Assembly: GCA_032718475.1 (NCBI GenBank)
Contig: JAUCBJ010003246.1
Coordinates: 1-41,488 of the forward strand
Source of the DNA: Nemertoderma westbladi
Taxonomy: Eukaryota > Xenacoelomorpha > Nemertodermatida > Nemertodermatidae
Reading direction: 5' to 3'
Length of the DNA: 41,488 bases
The notes beneath the pieces were generated by a model, which had not been told where the DNA came from, did not search any database, and saw only the letters and a program-made list of their open reading frames with translations. Numbering within the stretch: position 1 is the stretch's first letter; every line of letters starts with the position of its first letter. The translations under genes and the position numbers were made by a program. Of this stretch, positions 36,701 through 41,488 are shown one piece after another.

Positions 36701-37789
36701 GACATTCTTGAAGTCAAACTGCCTCTCTAAAAGAATGAAAAGCAATAGTAACGCTACACAGTCGACCACATGTTTGTGTGTCAATCAGGGAAAATCGAAA
36801 TAAAATTGTATCCATAGCCAGTTAGGTAAAGCGCAACAAAAATAAATTAGGGAGGAAATCTGGAAATCTTTCGTATTAGAAAGGTTCTAAATGTTTCATA
36901 AAGGTCACATATTAATTTTGTAACATAAAAATACAAAATAAGCAAAGTTTTAGTTAATGCAGTAAATTGGCTACTGTAATAATGCTTTAAACCGCATTAA
37001 TTATATTTGATGTTACTGCTAATGACTGCTATTGTGATAATAAAATACAAATACTTGGAAAAAACAGTATGAAAGACTTAGTTGGCTTTTACTTAGATCG
37101 CGTCCAATTACTGGAATTAATGTCACATCAACCTACCTTGATTGTGAATTTGCCGTCGTTATTACAGGATGATAAATTATTCTGAATCTCTAAATGGGAA
37201 GAACCCCATCCCTTCTGGAAACTTCGGTGACAGAATCGCAAATCTTCCCAACGAATTTTCCACGCCATGTTAACAATTTCGGCTTCTACTTTGTATTTCC
37301 TATAAAAGTAAATTGCTAACATTAAACATTTTACGTCCGCCAATAGTCTTCAATTGAGTATTTTTTACTCCATAAAGTAATGAATTTAACTATTAAATAA
37401 ATAAATCCAACTCCATCGCACGTACATTGCCATTACCAATAGTTAAATATATTTCTGATGAAATATGCCATGTCCGTCATAAATTAACTGACTTGTGATT
37501 AATGTGTAGTGTGCAGGAGTAAGTGGTAGTATTGTTCCGCTCTCCTTACCTTCCTGATCGATCCAATGCAAACGCATGGCAGCAGAATGAAAATAACCGA
37601 AGCGAGGATTTGAACGACTAACCTATAGATAAAGAAAGCTGATAACACGAGCAATACAATAGCACAACCAAGTCCGATTCCAACTTTCCAGACATCCTTC
37701 AACTGTTCGCATTTCTCGTTTTCGAAACCGCATTCGGGTGTGTCCGGTGGCGGATCTTTGCTTCCACTTGGCCAAGTAATCTCCCCAAC
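15500..37789 (-). CDS. Receptor-type (membrane) guanylate cyclase, 5' partial, 14 exons
   Basis: The enzyme converts GTP to cGMP at the plasma membrane, usually under control of an extracellular ligand. Join on the minus strand: 37789-37623, 37299-37137, 36726-36643, 34333-34256, 33937-33833, 30627-30556, 27873-27702, 22485-22330, 21923-21755, 19984-19835, 19487-19295, 17408-17194, 16845-16695, 15751-15500. All introns are GT-AG and all phases agree. Approximate residues of the visible 708: juxtamembrane [10 protein letters not shown] 13-22; transmembrane helix 34-55; kinase homology 57-389 with VAVK lysine 145, HGN in place of HRD at 236-238, and DFG 256-258; coiled-coil/dimerisation linker 390-440; cyclase domain 455-625 with metal aspartates 465 (FSDIVGF) and 509 (ETIGDAY), guanine-selecting Glu505 and Cys577, and Asn584/Arg588 (NTASRMES). 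The cyclase looks competent and the kinase domain catalytically dead, as is normal for this family. The layout resembles natriuretic-peptide and sea-urchin egg-peptide receptors. The ligand cannot be inferred without the ectodomain. Confidence 0.95.
15930..16659. repeat. 31-bp minisatellite, about 23.5 copies
   Basis: The unit starts CATGCACGCAACGGCTGG and ends AGAACCACAG. Copies differ by single substitutions (for example GCATCGG, GCAAGCACG, GTATGC). It sits entirely in the last intron of the cyclase gene. Since 31 is not divisible by three, all three minus-strand frames cycle through the same sequence and remain open. Confidence 0.97.
16695..16845 (-). CDS. Cyclase exon 13: [16 protein letters not shown]
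   Basis: It encodes [20 protein letters not shown] with the GTP-selecting cysteine, the catalytic Asn and the transition-state Arg, ending ELRGQVEMK. Acceptor CATAG|ATA; donor ATGAAG|GTAATA. The following intron holds the 31-bp minisatellite, starting 35 bases downstream. Confidence 0.97.
17194..17408 (-). CDS. Cyclase exon 12: ETIGDAY core
   Basis: It encodes [19 protein letters not shown] (second metal aspartate and the purine-contact Glu) through [20 protein letters not shown]. Acceptor ATACAG|GTG; donor CCAAG|GTTTGT, phase 2. The donor lies inside a local near-duplication. Confidence 0.97.
17545..17725 (+). mobile_element. tRNA-derived SINE-like sequence
   Basis: A B-box-like GAGTTCGAGTCC lies at about 17569-17580, followed by about 140 bases of non-tRNA body ending near a GGCGCTGGCTCTGTAGTGCC block. 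No A box or target duplication is clear. It lies in the intron between exons 12 and 13 flanks of the gene (upstream of exon 12 on the minus strand). Confidence 0.4.
17726..18888. other. Intron 11 sequence, nothing recognised
   Basis: AT-rich intronic sequence with a C18 run at 18547-18564. No exon or element was recognised. Confidence 0.5.
18889..19098. repeat. 41-bp palindromic tandem array (5 units)
   Basis: Units start at 18889, 18930, 18971, 19011 and 19052; one is 40 bp. Across each unit junction GGAAGTGTCCG pairs perfectly with CGGACACTTCC over an 8-base loop, and each unit also has the palindrome CCCCCCGGGGGG. The array lies in the intron between exons 11 and 12. Confidence 0.95.
19218..19306 (-). 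repeat. Tandem copies of the exon 11 donor region
   Basis: On the minus strand the exon end TTGATGTATATAAG|GTTAGA is followed by two related copies, TTGATGTATATTGGTTATAAG|GTTTTA and TTGATGTATCTTGG...ATAAG|GTTAGA. Each retains an AAG|GTT donor-like site. Confidence 0.75.
19295..19487 (-). CDS. Cyclase exon 11: first half of catalytic core
   Basis: It reads [20 protein letters not shown] then [19 protein letters not shown] and [13 protein letters not shown]. The first metal-binding aspartate is in FSDIVGF. Acceptor ATCAAG|GTC; donor TATAAG|GTTAGA. The donor is followed by two decoy copies. Confidence 0.97.
19660..19737. repeat. (TGG)n-G10 and C16 tracts
   Basis: A TGG microsatellite runs into G10 (19681-19690), and 31 bases later C16 follows (19722-19737). 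The two could pair as a hairpin. They lie in the intron between exons 10 and 11. Confidence 0.9.
19835..19984 (-). CDS. Cyclase exon 10: coiled-coil linker
   Basis: It encodes [20 protein letters not shown] and [15 protein letters not shown], the dimerisation helix that couples the kinase homology and cyclase domains. Acceptor TAATAG|AGAC; donor CCGAG|GTAAT. Confidence 0.96.
19985..21754. other. Intron 9 sequence, nothing recognised
   Basis: AT-rich intron of about 1.77 kb. Neither exons nor repeat structure were recognised. Confidence 0.5.
21755..21923 (-). CDS. Cyclase exon 9: end of kinase homology domain
   Basis: It encodes [11 protein letters not shown] and [15 protein letters not shown], the FRP and CW.EDP..RP landmarks of kinase subdomain XI. 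Acceptor TACAG|AGATT; donor AACAA|GTAAGT. Confidence 0.95.
22330..22485 (-). CDS. Cyclase exon 8: APE and DVYSFG
   Basis: It encodes [13 protein letters not shown] then [20 protein letters not shown], matching the LWTAPELLR and [13 protein letters not shown] blocks; Trp-Thr before APE is Thr-Ser here. Acceptor TTACAG|AT; donor CAAG|GTAAAT. Confidence 0.95.
22560..23830 (+). mobile_element. Decayed LINE reverse transcriptase
   Basis: In shifting plus-strand frames one can follow [77 protein letters not shown] and RIWKSH. These are in the order of a non-LTR reverse transcriptase. Stops, frameshifts and a foreign stretch at about 23215-23310 make it dead. It shares near-identical phrases with the 7956-8655 fragment, so both belong to one subfamily. 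It lies antisense in intron 7. Confidence 0.75.
23831..24681. other. Intron 7 sequence, unclassified
   Basis: The first 250 bases have open frames on both strands of 75-112 codons but no family resemblance. The rest is AT-rich. Confidence 0.4.
24682..25168. repeat. 24-bp TGTATG-rich minisatellite
   Basis: About seven copies of TGCTGTATGTCTGTATGTATATAG are followed by longer variants of about 90 bp containing CAGTAAGTAGTACCTGTAATG. The same words resume at 26697 on the far side of a transposon insertion. Confidence 0.9.
25169..25514. other. Unclassified GC-richer insert
   Basis: The base composition differs from the flanking minisatellite and LINE. There is an imperfect palindrome around GAGCGCACTCAAATTGAA. 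No coding or transposon signature was identified. Confidence 0.35.
25519..26680 (-). mobile_element. 5'-truncated LINE, RT 3' half, frameshifted
   Basis: The minus strand begins [16 protein letters not shown] (RT palm block) and continues through [12 protein letters not shown], the YADD catalytic motif, to KSKTKWV. A frameshift near 26340-26360 moves the rest into another frame (25657-26358, stop). A 3' UTR of about 115 bases ends in GAAATAAATAAATAAA-type tail at 25519-25540. The family differs from the TAG-tailed LINE. The tail type is common in CR1/L2-like elements, but I would not assign the clade. Confidence 0.8.
26697..26790. repeat. Right-hand remainder of the 24-bp minisatellite
   Basis: CACCTGTAATGTATGG, GTACTTACTACC and TGTATGGTACATACAG words match the array at 24895-25168, so the array was split by 25169-26690. 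Confidence 0.65.
26791..27701. other. Intron 7 sequence, nothing recognised
   Basis: AT-rich intronic sequence with a G-rich stretch at 27347-27410. No exon was recognised. Confidence 0.5.
27702..27873 (-). CDS. Cyclase exon 7: pseudokinase catalytic loop
   Basis: It contains [15 protein letters not shown] and [14 protein letters not shown] replaces the active-kinase HRD, as in receptor guanylate cyclases, while DFG is kept. Acceptor TAAAG|GGA; donor GAAT|GTAAGT, leaving phase 1. Confidence 0.95.
28091..28153. repeat. Near-perfect 22-bp-stem hairpin
   Basis: Arms 28091-28112 and 28132-28153 pair over 22 bases with one mismatch/wobble and a 19-base loop. Pairing extends outward with a 4-base bulge (GTGCC / GGCAT). 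It lies in intron 6. It may be a MITE relic or a miRNA-like precursor. Confidence 0.8.
28418..28557. repeat. Long imperfect hairpin, MITE-like
   Basis: Arms of about 52 bases (28418-28469 and 28504-28557) share TACATACTTGT, CTTTACAGTG and GTGGCTTT in inverted order around a 34-base loop. Confidence 0.8.
28870..28961 (-). pseudogene. Partial copy of cyclase exon 6 with its donor
   Basis: An 86-bp tandem duplication carries the last 51 bases of exon 6 (one silent C/G difference) and its GTAAG donor into the following intron, at 28911-28961. No splice acceptor adjoins the copy, so it should not be used as an exon by itself. The other copy is split by the LINE at 28997-30541. Confidence 0.9.
28997..30541 (-). 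mobile_element. Young 5'-truncated LINE with open RT frame
   Basis: A single uninterrupted frame ends at 29005. It carries [66 protein letters not shown] and KTEFMTFN, then a C-terminal domain with [17 protein letters not shown] and GHCWRSKDE. The endonuclease is absent (5' truncated). The 3' end is a (TAG)n tail. Both sides are flanked by ATAAATAAACTTAC (28983-28996 and 30542-30555), a 14-bp target duplication. On the minus strand the duplication starts with the exon 6 donor GTAAG. The frame appears fused to exon 6 only because the donor is open. Confidence 0.93.
30556..30627 (-). CDS. Cyclase exon 6: EILEN...LDWVFKYSL
   Basis: 24 codons continuing GSLK with [18 protein letters not shown] and MQDIAK. 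Acceptor TTACAG|GAG; donor CCAAG|GTAAGT. A LINE begins 14 bases into the following intron, and 51 bases of the 3' part of this exon are repeated at 28911-28961. Confidence 0.95.
30867..31042 (+). repeat. Left arm of ~180-bp inverted repeat
   Basis: CCCGTAATATAGTG, AACACAACTAGTTCAACTC and CCCCATGAAGCCGGAATT are found in reverse complement at 33441-33627. A C11 run lies at 30909-30919. Confidence 0.9.
31253..31486 (+). mobile_element. MITE-like element with AACTGGA ends
   Basis: The left end GGGGGGAAACTGGACGCAA and the right end TTGAATCCAGTTTACCCCC are inverted copies. The internal part, CTGTAACCTG and TTTATTGTTTTGGTTAAAAT, recurs inverted at 38395-38502. It lies between the two inverted arms. 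Confidence 0.65.
31487..33440. other. Intron 5 interior, unclassified
   Basis: A GTGGGGTGAGCGACGAAAG block at about 32088 and TGGGGTCTTCGTGCAGCA at about 32293 resemble words in the hAT element at 9533-12538. TACCGGTAC palindromes cluster at 32560-32660 and at 32850. No exon was recognised. Confidence 0.45.
33441..33627 (-). repeat. Right arm of ~180-bp inverted repeat
   Basis: Reverse complement of 30867-31042 with scattered differences. It carries a G22 run (33573-33594) where the left arm has C11. Confidence 0.9.
33833..33937 (-). CDS. Cyclase exon 5: VARLIGAC...EYCPKGSL
   Basis: 35 codons. HVARLIGAC and [11 protein letters not shown] correspond to the HLTRFVGAC and EYCPRGSL blocks of the kinase homology domain. 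Acceptor CACAG|ATG; donor AAAG|GTATTT. Confidence 0.95.
34256..34333 (-). CDS. Cyclase exon 4: VAVK strand of kinase homology domain
   Basis: 26 codons reading [20 protein letters not shown]. The VAVK lysine is the ATP-contact position in active kinases. Acceptor TTGCAG|GGC; donor AAC|GTAAG. Confidence 0.93.
34334..34962. other. Intron 3 sequence, nothing recognised
   Basis: A 76-codon minus-strand frame (34559-34789) shows no family motif. No exon was recognised. Confidence 0.45.
34963..35530. repeat. GC-rich unclassified repeat with internal duplication
   Basis: GC-rich compared with its surroundings. Two diverged copies of about 105 bases (about 35088-35193 and 35202-35312) share GTCGATCCTGG/GTTGGTCCTGG, AGCCAG and GAGTGC(A/G)CAAGC. 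It is probably part of a transposon, class unknown. Confidence 0.5.
35627..35887 (+). mobile_element. tRNA-derived SINE with 14-bp target duplication
   Basis: An A box (TGGTCTAGTGGT, about 35639) and a B box (GGTTCGATCCC, about 35682) are spaced as in tRNA genes, followed by a body of about 190 bases. The identical 14-mer CAATAATCAATTAT flanks it at 35613-35626 and 35888-35901. It lies in intron 3, antisense to the gene. Confidence 0.9.
35902..36642. other. Intron 3 sequence, nothing recognised
   Basis: A plus-strand frame of 104 codons (36090-36404) has no family resemblance. No other structure was recognised. Confidence 0.45.
36643..36726 (-). CDS. Cyclase exon 3: start of kinase homology domain
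   Basis: 28 codons, ending WYIGTAYYK, which aligns with the TAYYKG segment of the family. The glycine loop is reduced to RGSLTS. Acceptor TTTTAG|AGAGG; donor AAG|GTGAGT. Phase 0 at both ends. Confidence 0.92.
37137..37299 (-). CDS. Cyclase exon 2: intracellular juxtamembrane
   Basis: It reads [20 protein letters not shown], the conserved basic stretch and W-x-x-RWEDL motif after the membrane in receptor guanylate cyclases. Acceptor TTTATAG|GAAAT; donor AAG|GTAGGT. It completes the Arg codon started in exon 1. Confidence 0.95.
37623..37789 (-). CDS. Cyclase exon 1 of window: juxtamembrane and transmembrane
   Basis: The exon encodes [20 protein letters not shown] followed by a second cysteine and a hydrophobic helix ending FFIYR. 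The WP...PPD.P.CGF pattern is typical just outside the membrane in receptor guanylate cyclases. Acceptor TTAAG|GTT; donor ATAG|GTTAGT. It ends in phase 2 and begins in phase 0, so at least one ectodomain exon must precede it. Confidence 0.93.
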
Positions 37790-38394
37790 CTTAACAGATG
37801 AATATTATTGTACTGTTTTACACATTCTAAAACATCATTTATATTCATTATTCATTTGAGTATTAAATTTTCATTGAAAGTGAATAATTATTGGTAACAA
37901 AATAGCCTCATGCTGATGAAATATTAATATTATATATAATGGATTTATACTAAAAAATAAAAATAACCCCATTGTAATGGTTCTTCAATTAATCATGTTA
38001 TTGCTACCAATCCAGAAACATAATGATATCATTATTTTCGACAACTATATTTTTTTTCCACTTGAGACAATTTTGGGGCTGCAGTTTATTTGTTAGGTAA
38101 GATTTTAAAGAATGGAAATTATATCAGGAAAAACAACGTTACAATGGGTTGCCATGCTACCACACCGATATACAAATAACATGTAGAGCAGCAGGGCTCA
38201 TTGTGGCAATATAAATCGATGGAGGATCTTGTAAACGAAACTAAACCGAGTATTTACCACACCCGATAAGCGCGGATTTAGACACACCTTGTATTTTTGG
38301 CTGGCTATAGTTATGGAAAGACGGACAGACACTCATAAACTACTATTGAATGAGGGGGGGTGGCGTACTGGACGTAAATTTAAGTTTCTCGGTG
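37790..38394. other. Upstream intron sequence, no ectodomain exon seen
   Basis: No coding segment with receptor ectodomain character could be recognised on the minus strand. Confidence 0.45.
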
Positions 38395-38502
38395 AATTAA
38401 TATTTTAATATTTCGTCTCAATGTTAAATTATCAATCAAGTGGCAGTGGAATGTTATTTTAACCAAAACAATAAACGAAATTCAAAAGTACAGGTTACAG
38501 TA
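38395..38502 (-). repeat. Second, inverted copy of the 31.3-kb MITE core
   Basis: On the minus strand it shares CTGTAACCTGT, TTTATTGTTTTGGTTAAAAT and AATTTAACATTGAG with 31336-31450. A G22 run follows at 38551-38572. Confidence 0.7.
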
Positions 38503-38572
38503 TTATTGTGGAGAGCAATGAGCTAATATTATAGCATCGATTTTCCGGATGGGGGGGGGGGGGGGGGGGGGG

Positions 38573-39841
38573 CTCTGGAGGAGTGTAAAAGCTTTTGTGG
38601 GATAACTGATACGTTTGCCTTTGCTGGCCAGTTCTCCCCCAGGCGCTGGAATACTCTAAAAAGGTTTTCTAACTGTATATATATTCCCCTCGCCCGCAAG
38701 GTACCTTTACAGGTGTTTTAACGGACATAAAAATCATTCTGCTATATACGTGTTTTAGTGGACATGGTAAGACAAAAAACTTGTAATGCACCAACCACCT
38801 TTCACAGCTTAGCCGTGATGATTCATATTACGACATCTAGCAGCTGGTTGCTGACATGGAAACAGCCATTGGCCGCGTGGTTCTTTGTTTGGCTTGGGCC
38901 AATCAGGGCGGTTTTTCCTGTCGACGTGTAGCTTTTCTGCCGATCATAAGGAGAGTGTTCTGTCTTACTGTTTTACTTGTTACTTTGTTGTTATTGCTGT
39001 CTAAGCCAGAAACACCGGCATTTTGGATAGATACTGCTGTACCGTAAACTGCTTGAATTATCGAAAGTATAAACTGTTACCGAATCGAATCACAATTAAT
39101 TAATCAATCAAATCGAAAGACAGCATTAACTCACTTAATTTAATTGCATTAATCATATTGTTTGTACTGTTATTTTACCGTCAGTTATTAATTGTACCTA
39201 TTTGTTGATGGAAATATTGCTATTTGGATAATACGGATAAATCACCCAATTCCCAATTTTCTTGATAACACTACAGGTTAGAGAGACCGGCTATATATAA
39301 CAATTGCGATTTATATTAATGTGGTGTGTATTGAATCCAATGTTATTTAGCAGACCCTACGTGAGTCAATTACTGCTCTCTTTATGTGTGATCAAATGTA
39401 CTGACTGTCGGCAGAATAGTGTGTATGATTGTGATTGGTAACAAAGTATTTCCTAAAGAATACGTTTTATACTTTAATCATAAGCAGTATCGTTGCGTTT
39501 TAGTATAAGTCTTAGTTCTGTTTAAATAGATAAAGCGCCACGTCCTAAAGGAACTGTTAATATTTCCCGAAAGCCAATAATATCTGTCAGAGATTAATTA
39601 TTAACGATCTATCGAATAATACATTAGGTATACACTGCAACCTTACACTGTAATAATACAATTCAAGCATCCGAATTCAGTCTCCCGGGTGTAGATCCAT
39701 CGGGTGAATGATCGCGCATGGGCTGATTTCGGCTAATGTTTTGCGTATTAGCATAAATTATTGTCGTATGCTAAAGTGGTTTTAATTAACTAAAAGACAT
39801 ATAAAATTTGGCAGGTTAAACTGCTAAAGGTCTTCAAAAGC
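38573..39841. other. No gene seen
   Basis: A 63-codon plus frame (38856-39047) has a leucine-rich hydrophobic stretch but no other support. Confidence 0.45.
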
Positions 39842-39975
39842 GCGAACAGTAACAGTTTATAATCTTATTGCAGTAGGCAATAAGGTTGCAAGTGTAGGCA
39901 TTAAATACAGTTTAATACTGTTCTGGCGAACAGTAACGGTTTACAATCTTATTGCAGTAGGCAATAAGGTTGCAA
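39842..39975. repeat. Direct repeat carrying a small hairpin
   Basis: Two 50-bp copies (39842-39891 and 39926-39975, two differences) each contain ATCTTATTGC / GCAATAAGGT, a 10-base stem over a 5-base loop. Confidence 0.9.
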
Positions 39976-40226
39976 AATACCGTAGTGACTGGTAAAACTG
40001 AACCGGTACTTTGTAGGTCAGTAGGCCTAACTGTCATCACCGGTACCGGTACTGCTGTACAAGTACTTTTAGTATTATTCGATTTTGATTATTGTATACC
40101 GGTAGGCTGTTTAAGAGATTAGGGACTGTACACCCCTTGTTTCTTTTGGAGCTTACTTATTTCTGTCAGTTTTATTTCCTAGTAAGTTAATATTGAGCAG
40201 AAGGCGTGTGACCCTGCTCAGATTGT

Positions 40227-40798
40227 TCAGATAATTGTAGGCTGAGCTGCTGTCTGACTGTGGTTGGGTTTGGAGAGATTACGGCGTGTGTAGAGTTTGT
40301 CTGATAAAGTGCCGTTAGTAAGTTGGGGCAGTCAACACTGTAAGGTCAATCCCCTCTTAAAGAGTAAGTCGTACTACCGTGTTAGCACGCATACTAACTA
40401 ACAGTTTCAGAGTCTGCATATACCGTAGTTTATTTAGGCTTGATCGTAGTCTGCCAGTGTTTTGGCCTGTGTTTGTTTGTGTGGTCTGTTCAGGTACCGT
40501 AATAGTTATTACTCAAATATTTGTAGGCTGGATTGTTGTCTAGCTATTTTTGGGTCTGAAGGGATTGCTGCGTGTGTAGAGTTGGTCTGATCAAGTGCCG
40601 TTAGTAAGTTGGGGCAGTCAACACTGTAAGGTCAATCCCCTCTTAAAGAGTAAGTCGTACTACCGTGTTAGCACGCATACTAACTAACAGTTTCAGAATC
40701 TGCACATACAGTAGTTTGTTTAGGCTTGATAGTAGTCTGCCAGCGTTTGGTTTGTATTTGTTTGAGTATTCTGTACGGGTAGCGTAATATTTATTATT
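40227..40798. repeat. 286-bp tandem duplication with invariant 105-bp core
   Basis: Two copies with an exact 286-bp offset. 40307-40411 and 40593-40697 are identical over 105 bases, while the flanking parts of the same duplication differ at many positions. The core contains the possible foldback GGGGCAGTCAACACTG...CCCC. Confidence 0.9.
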
Positions 40799-41488
40799 CA
40801 GAGTTTATGCGATTATTCGCAACATTCATGTCCCCAAGTTTATTCCTACAGTAATTGTGCTTGTTATACATACCGTTATAGTTAAACTAACCCCGGTACT
40901 ACATCAGGGCTGCTTGGCGTAGGTAAAGACTGACGACTTTGTGCTTCGGTCACTCCAGCAGATGCCGTGGTTCTTTTAACTGTTCAAGTATATTTAACTA
41001 CTGATTATTTGTTATACCGGTACTTGTACCTAATTTAGGGTTTAGAGTACAGTGCCTTCCGAAGTAATTAGTGTAGGCAGTATATTTGTGTTGTAAAGTG
41101 GTTGATAGGCACATTCGTTAGCTCTATTAGCTTCTGGGTAGGAACAATCCGTGATACATAACGTAGTACCTATAGCGATACGGTTATAGGTCGTCAGGCG
41201 GTGGTATTTTCCTATCTGGACAGTACAATATATTTACTACTACTTATTATTTAAATACCGTAGTACCCTGTCCTTTGTAATAGCCAGAAATCTAACCCTT
41301 TGTTGGACTGGTTTGTAGACTTCCTGTAAAATTACCCTAAAAATTCGTACGTCATATTTTGTTGTGTTTAATTAGAGAATTAATCTCACCCGTATCGTAA
41401 GTAATTTGTAGTATTAAGTAACTTAGGTAAATTAGAATTATCAGTTTTAGTGTCAAATAAATAGCACTTCACTTAGAGGCGTTCAGCT
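40799..41488. other. No gene seen
   Basis: AT-rich sequence with several TACCGGTA/GTACC words. No exon was recognised. Confidence 0.45.

Noticed and set aside
38856-39047. 63-codon plus frame with a leucine-rich hydrophobic stretch
   Set aside because: The hydrophobic run alone is not evidence. There is no context, start signal or homology.

Overview
The window is animal (metazoan) nuclear DNA: one gene split into many small exons with GT-AG introns of 0.1-5 kb, AT-rich introns, tRNA-derived SINEs, LINEs, a hAT transposon and many minisatellites. The mix of repeats and the frequent TAGGCCTA and TACCGGTA words suggest an invertebrate, perhaps a marine one; I cannot name the species.

The only gene I can support is a membrane (receptor-type) guanylate cyclase on the minus strand. 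Fourteen exons between 37789 and 15500 join in frame at every junction. They give about 708 residues: the end of the juxtamembrane ectodomain, one transmembrane helix, a kinase-homology domain with a degenerate catalytic loop, a coiled-coil linker, a complete GTP-cyclase domain and a C-terminal tail with a stop codon. The ligand-binding ectodomain and promoter are not recognisable in the window and should lie beyond 41488.

Layout. 1-660: no gene, one tRNA-like SINE fragment. 660-7955: 7.3-kb satellite of 66-bp and 107-bp units, apparently grown from a piece of a Penelope-like reverse transcriptase. 7956-9420: broken LINE pieces. 9533-12538: a hAT-type DNA transposon with a perfect 8-bp target duplication, packed with internal tandem repeats. 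12547-15450: gene-poor, with one palindromic MITE. 15500-37789: the cyclase gene. Its introns hold a 31-bp minisatellite, a 41-bp cruciform array, three LINE insertions, a 24-bp minisatellite, hairpins, a pair of ~180-bp inverted arms, a MITE and a SINE with a 14-bp target duplication. 37800-41488: no recognised exon; two sets of direct repeats.

The most unusual points are (1) the Penelope-derived satellite, with the step from long to short unit visible; (2) a LINE inserted immediately after exon 6, whose target duplication starts exactly at the splice donor and so keeps the donor intact; (3) three exons of the same gene whose donors lie inside small local tandem duplications, creating decoy donors; and (4) a 105-bp perfectly conserved core inside an otherwise diverged 286-bp duplication at the right end.
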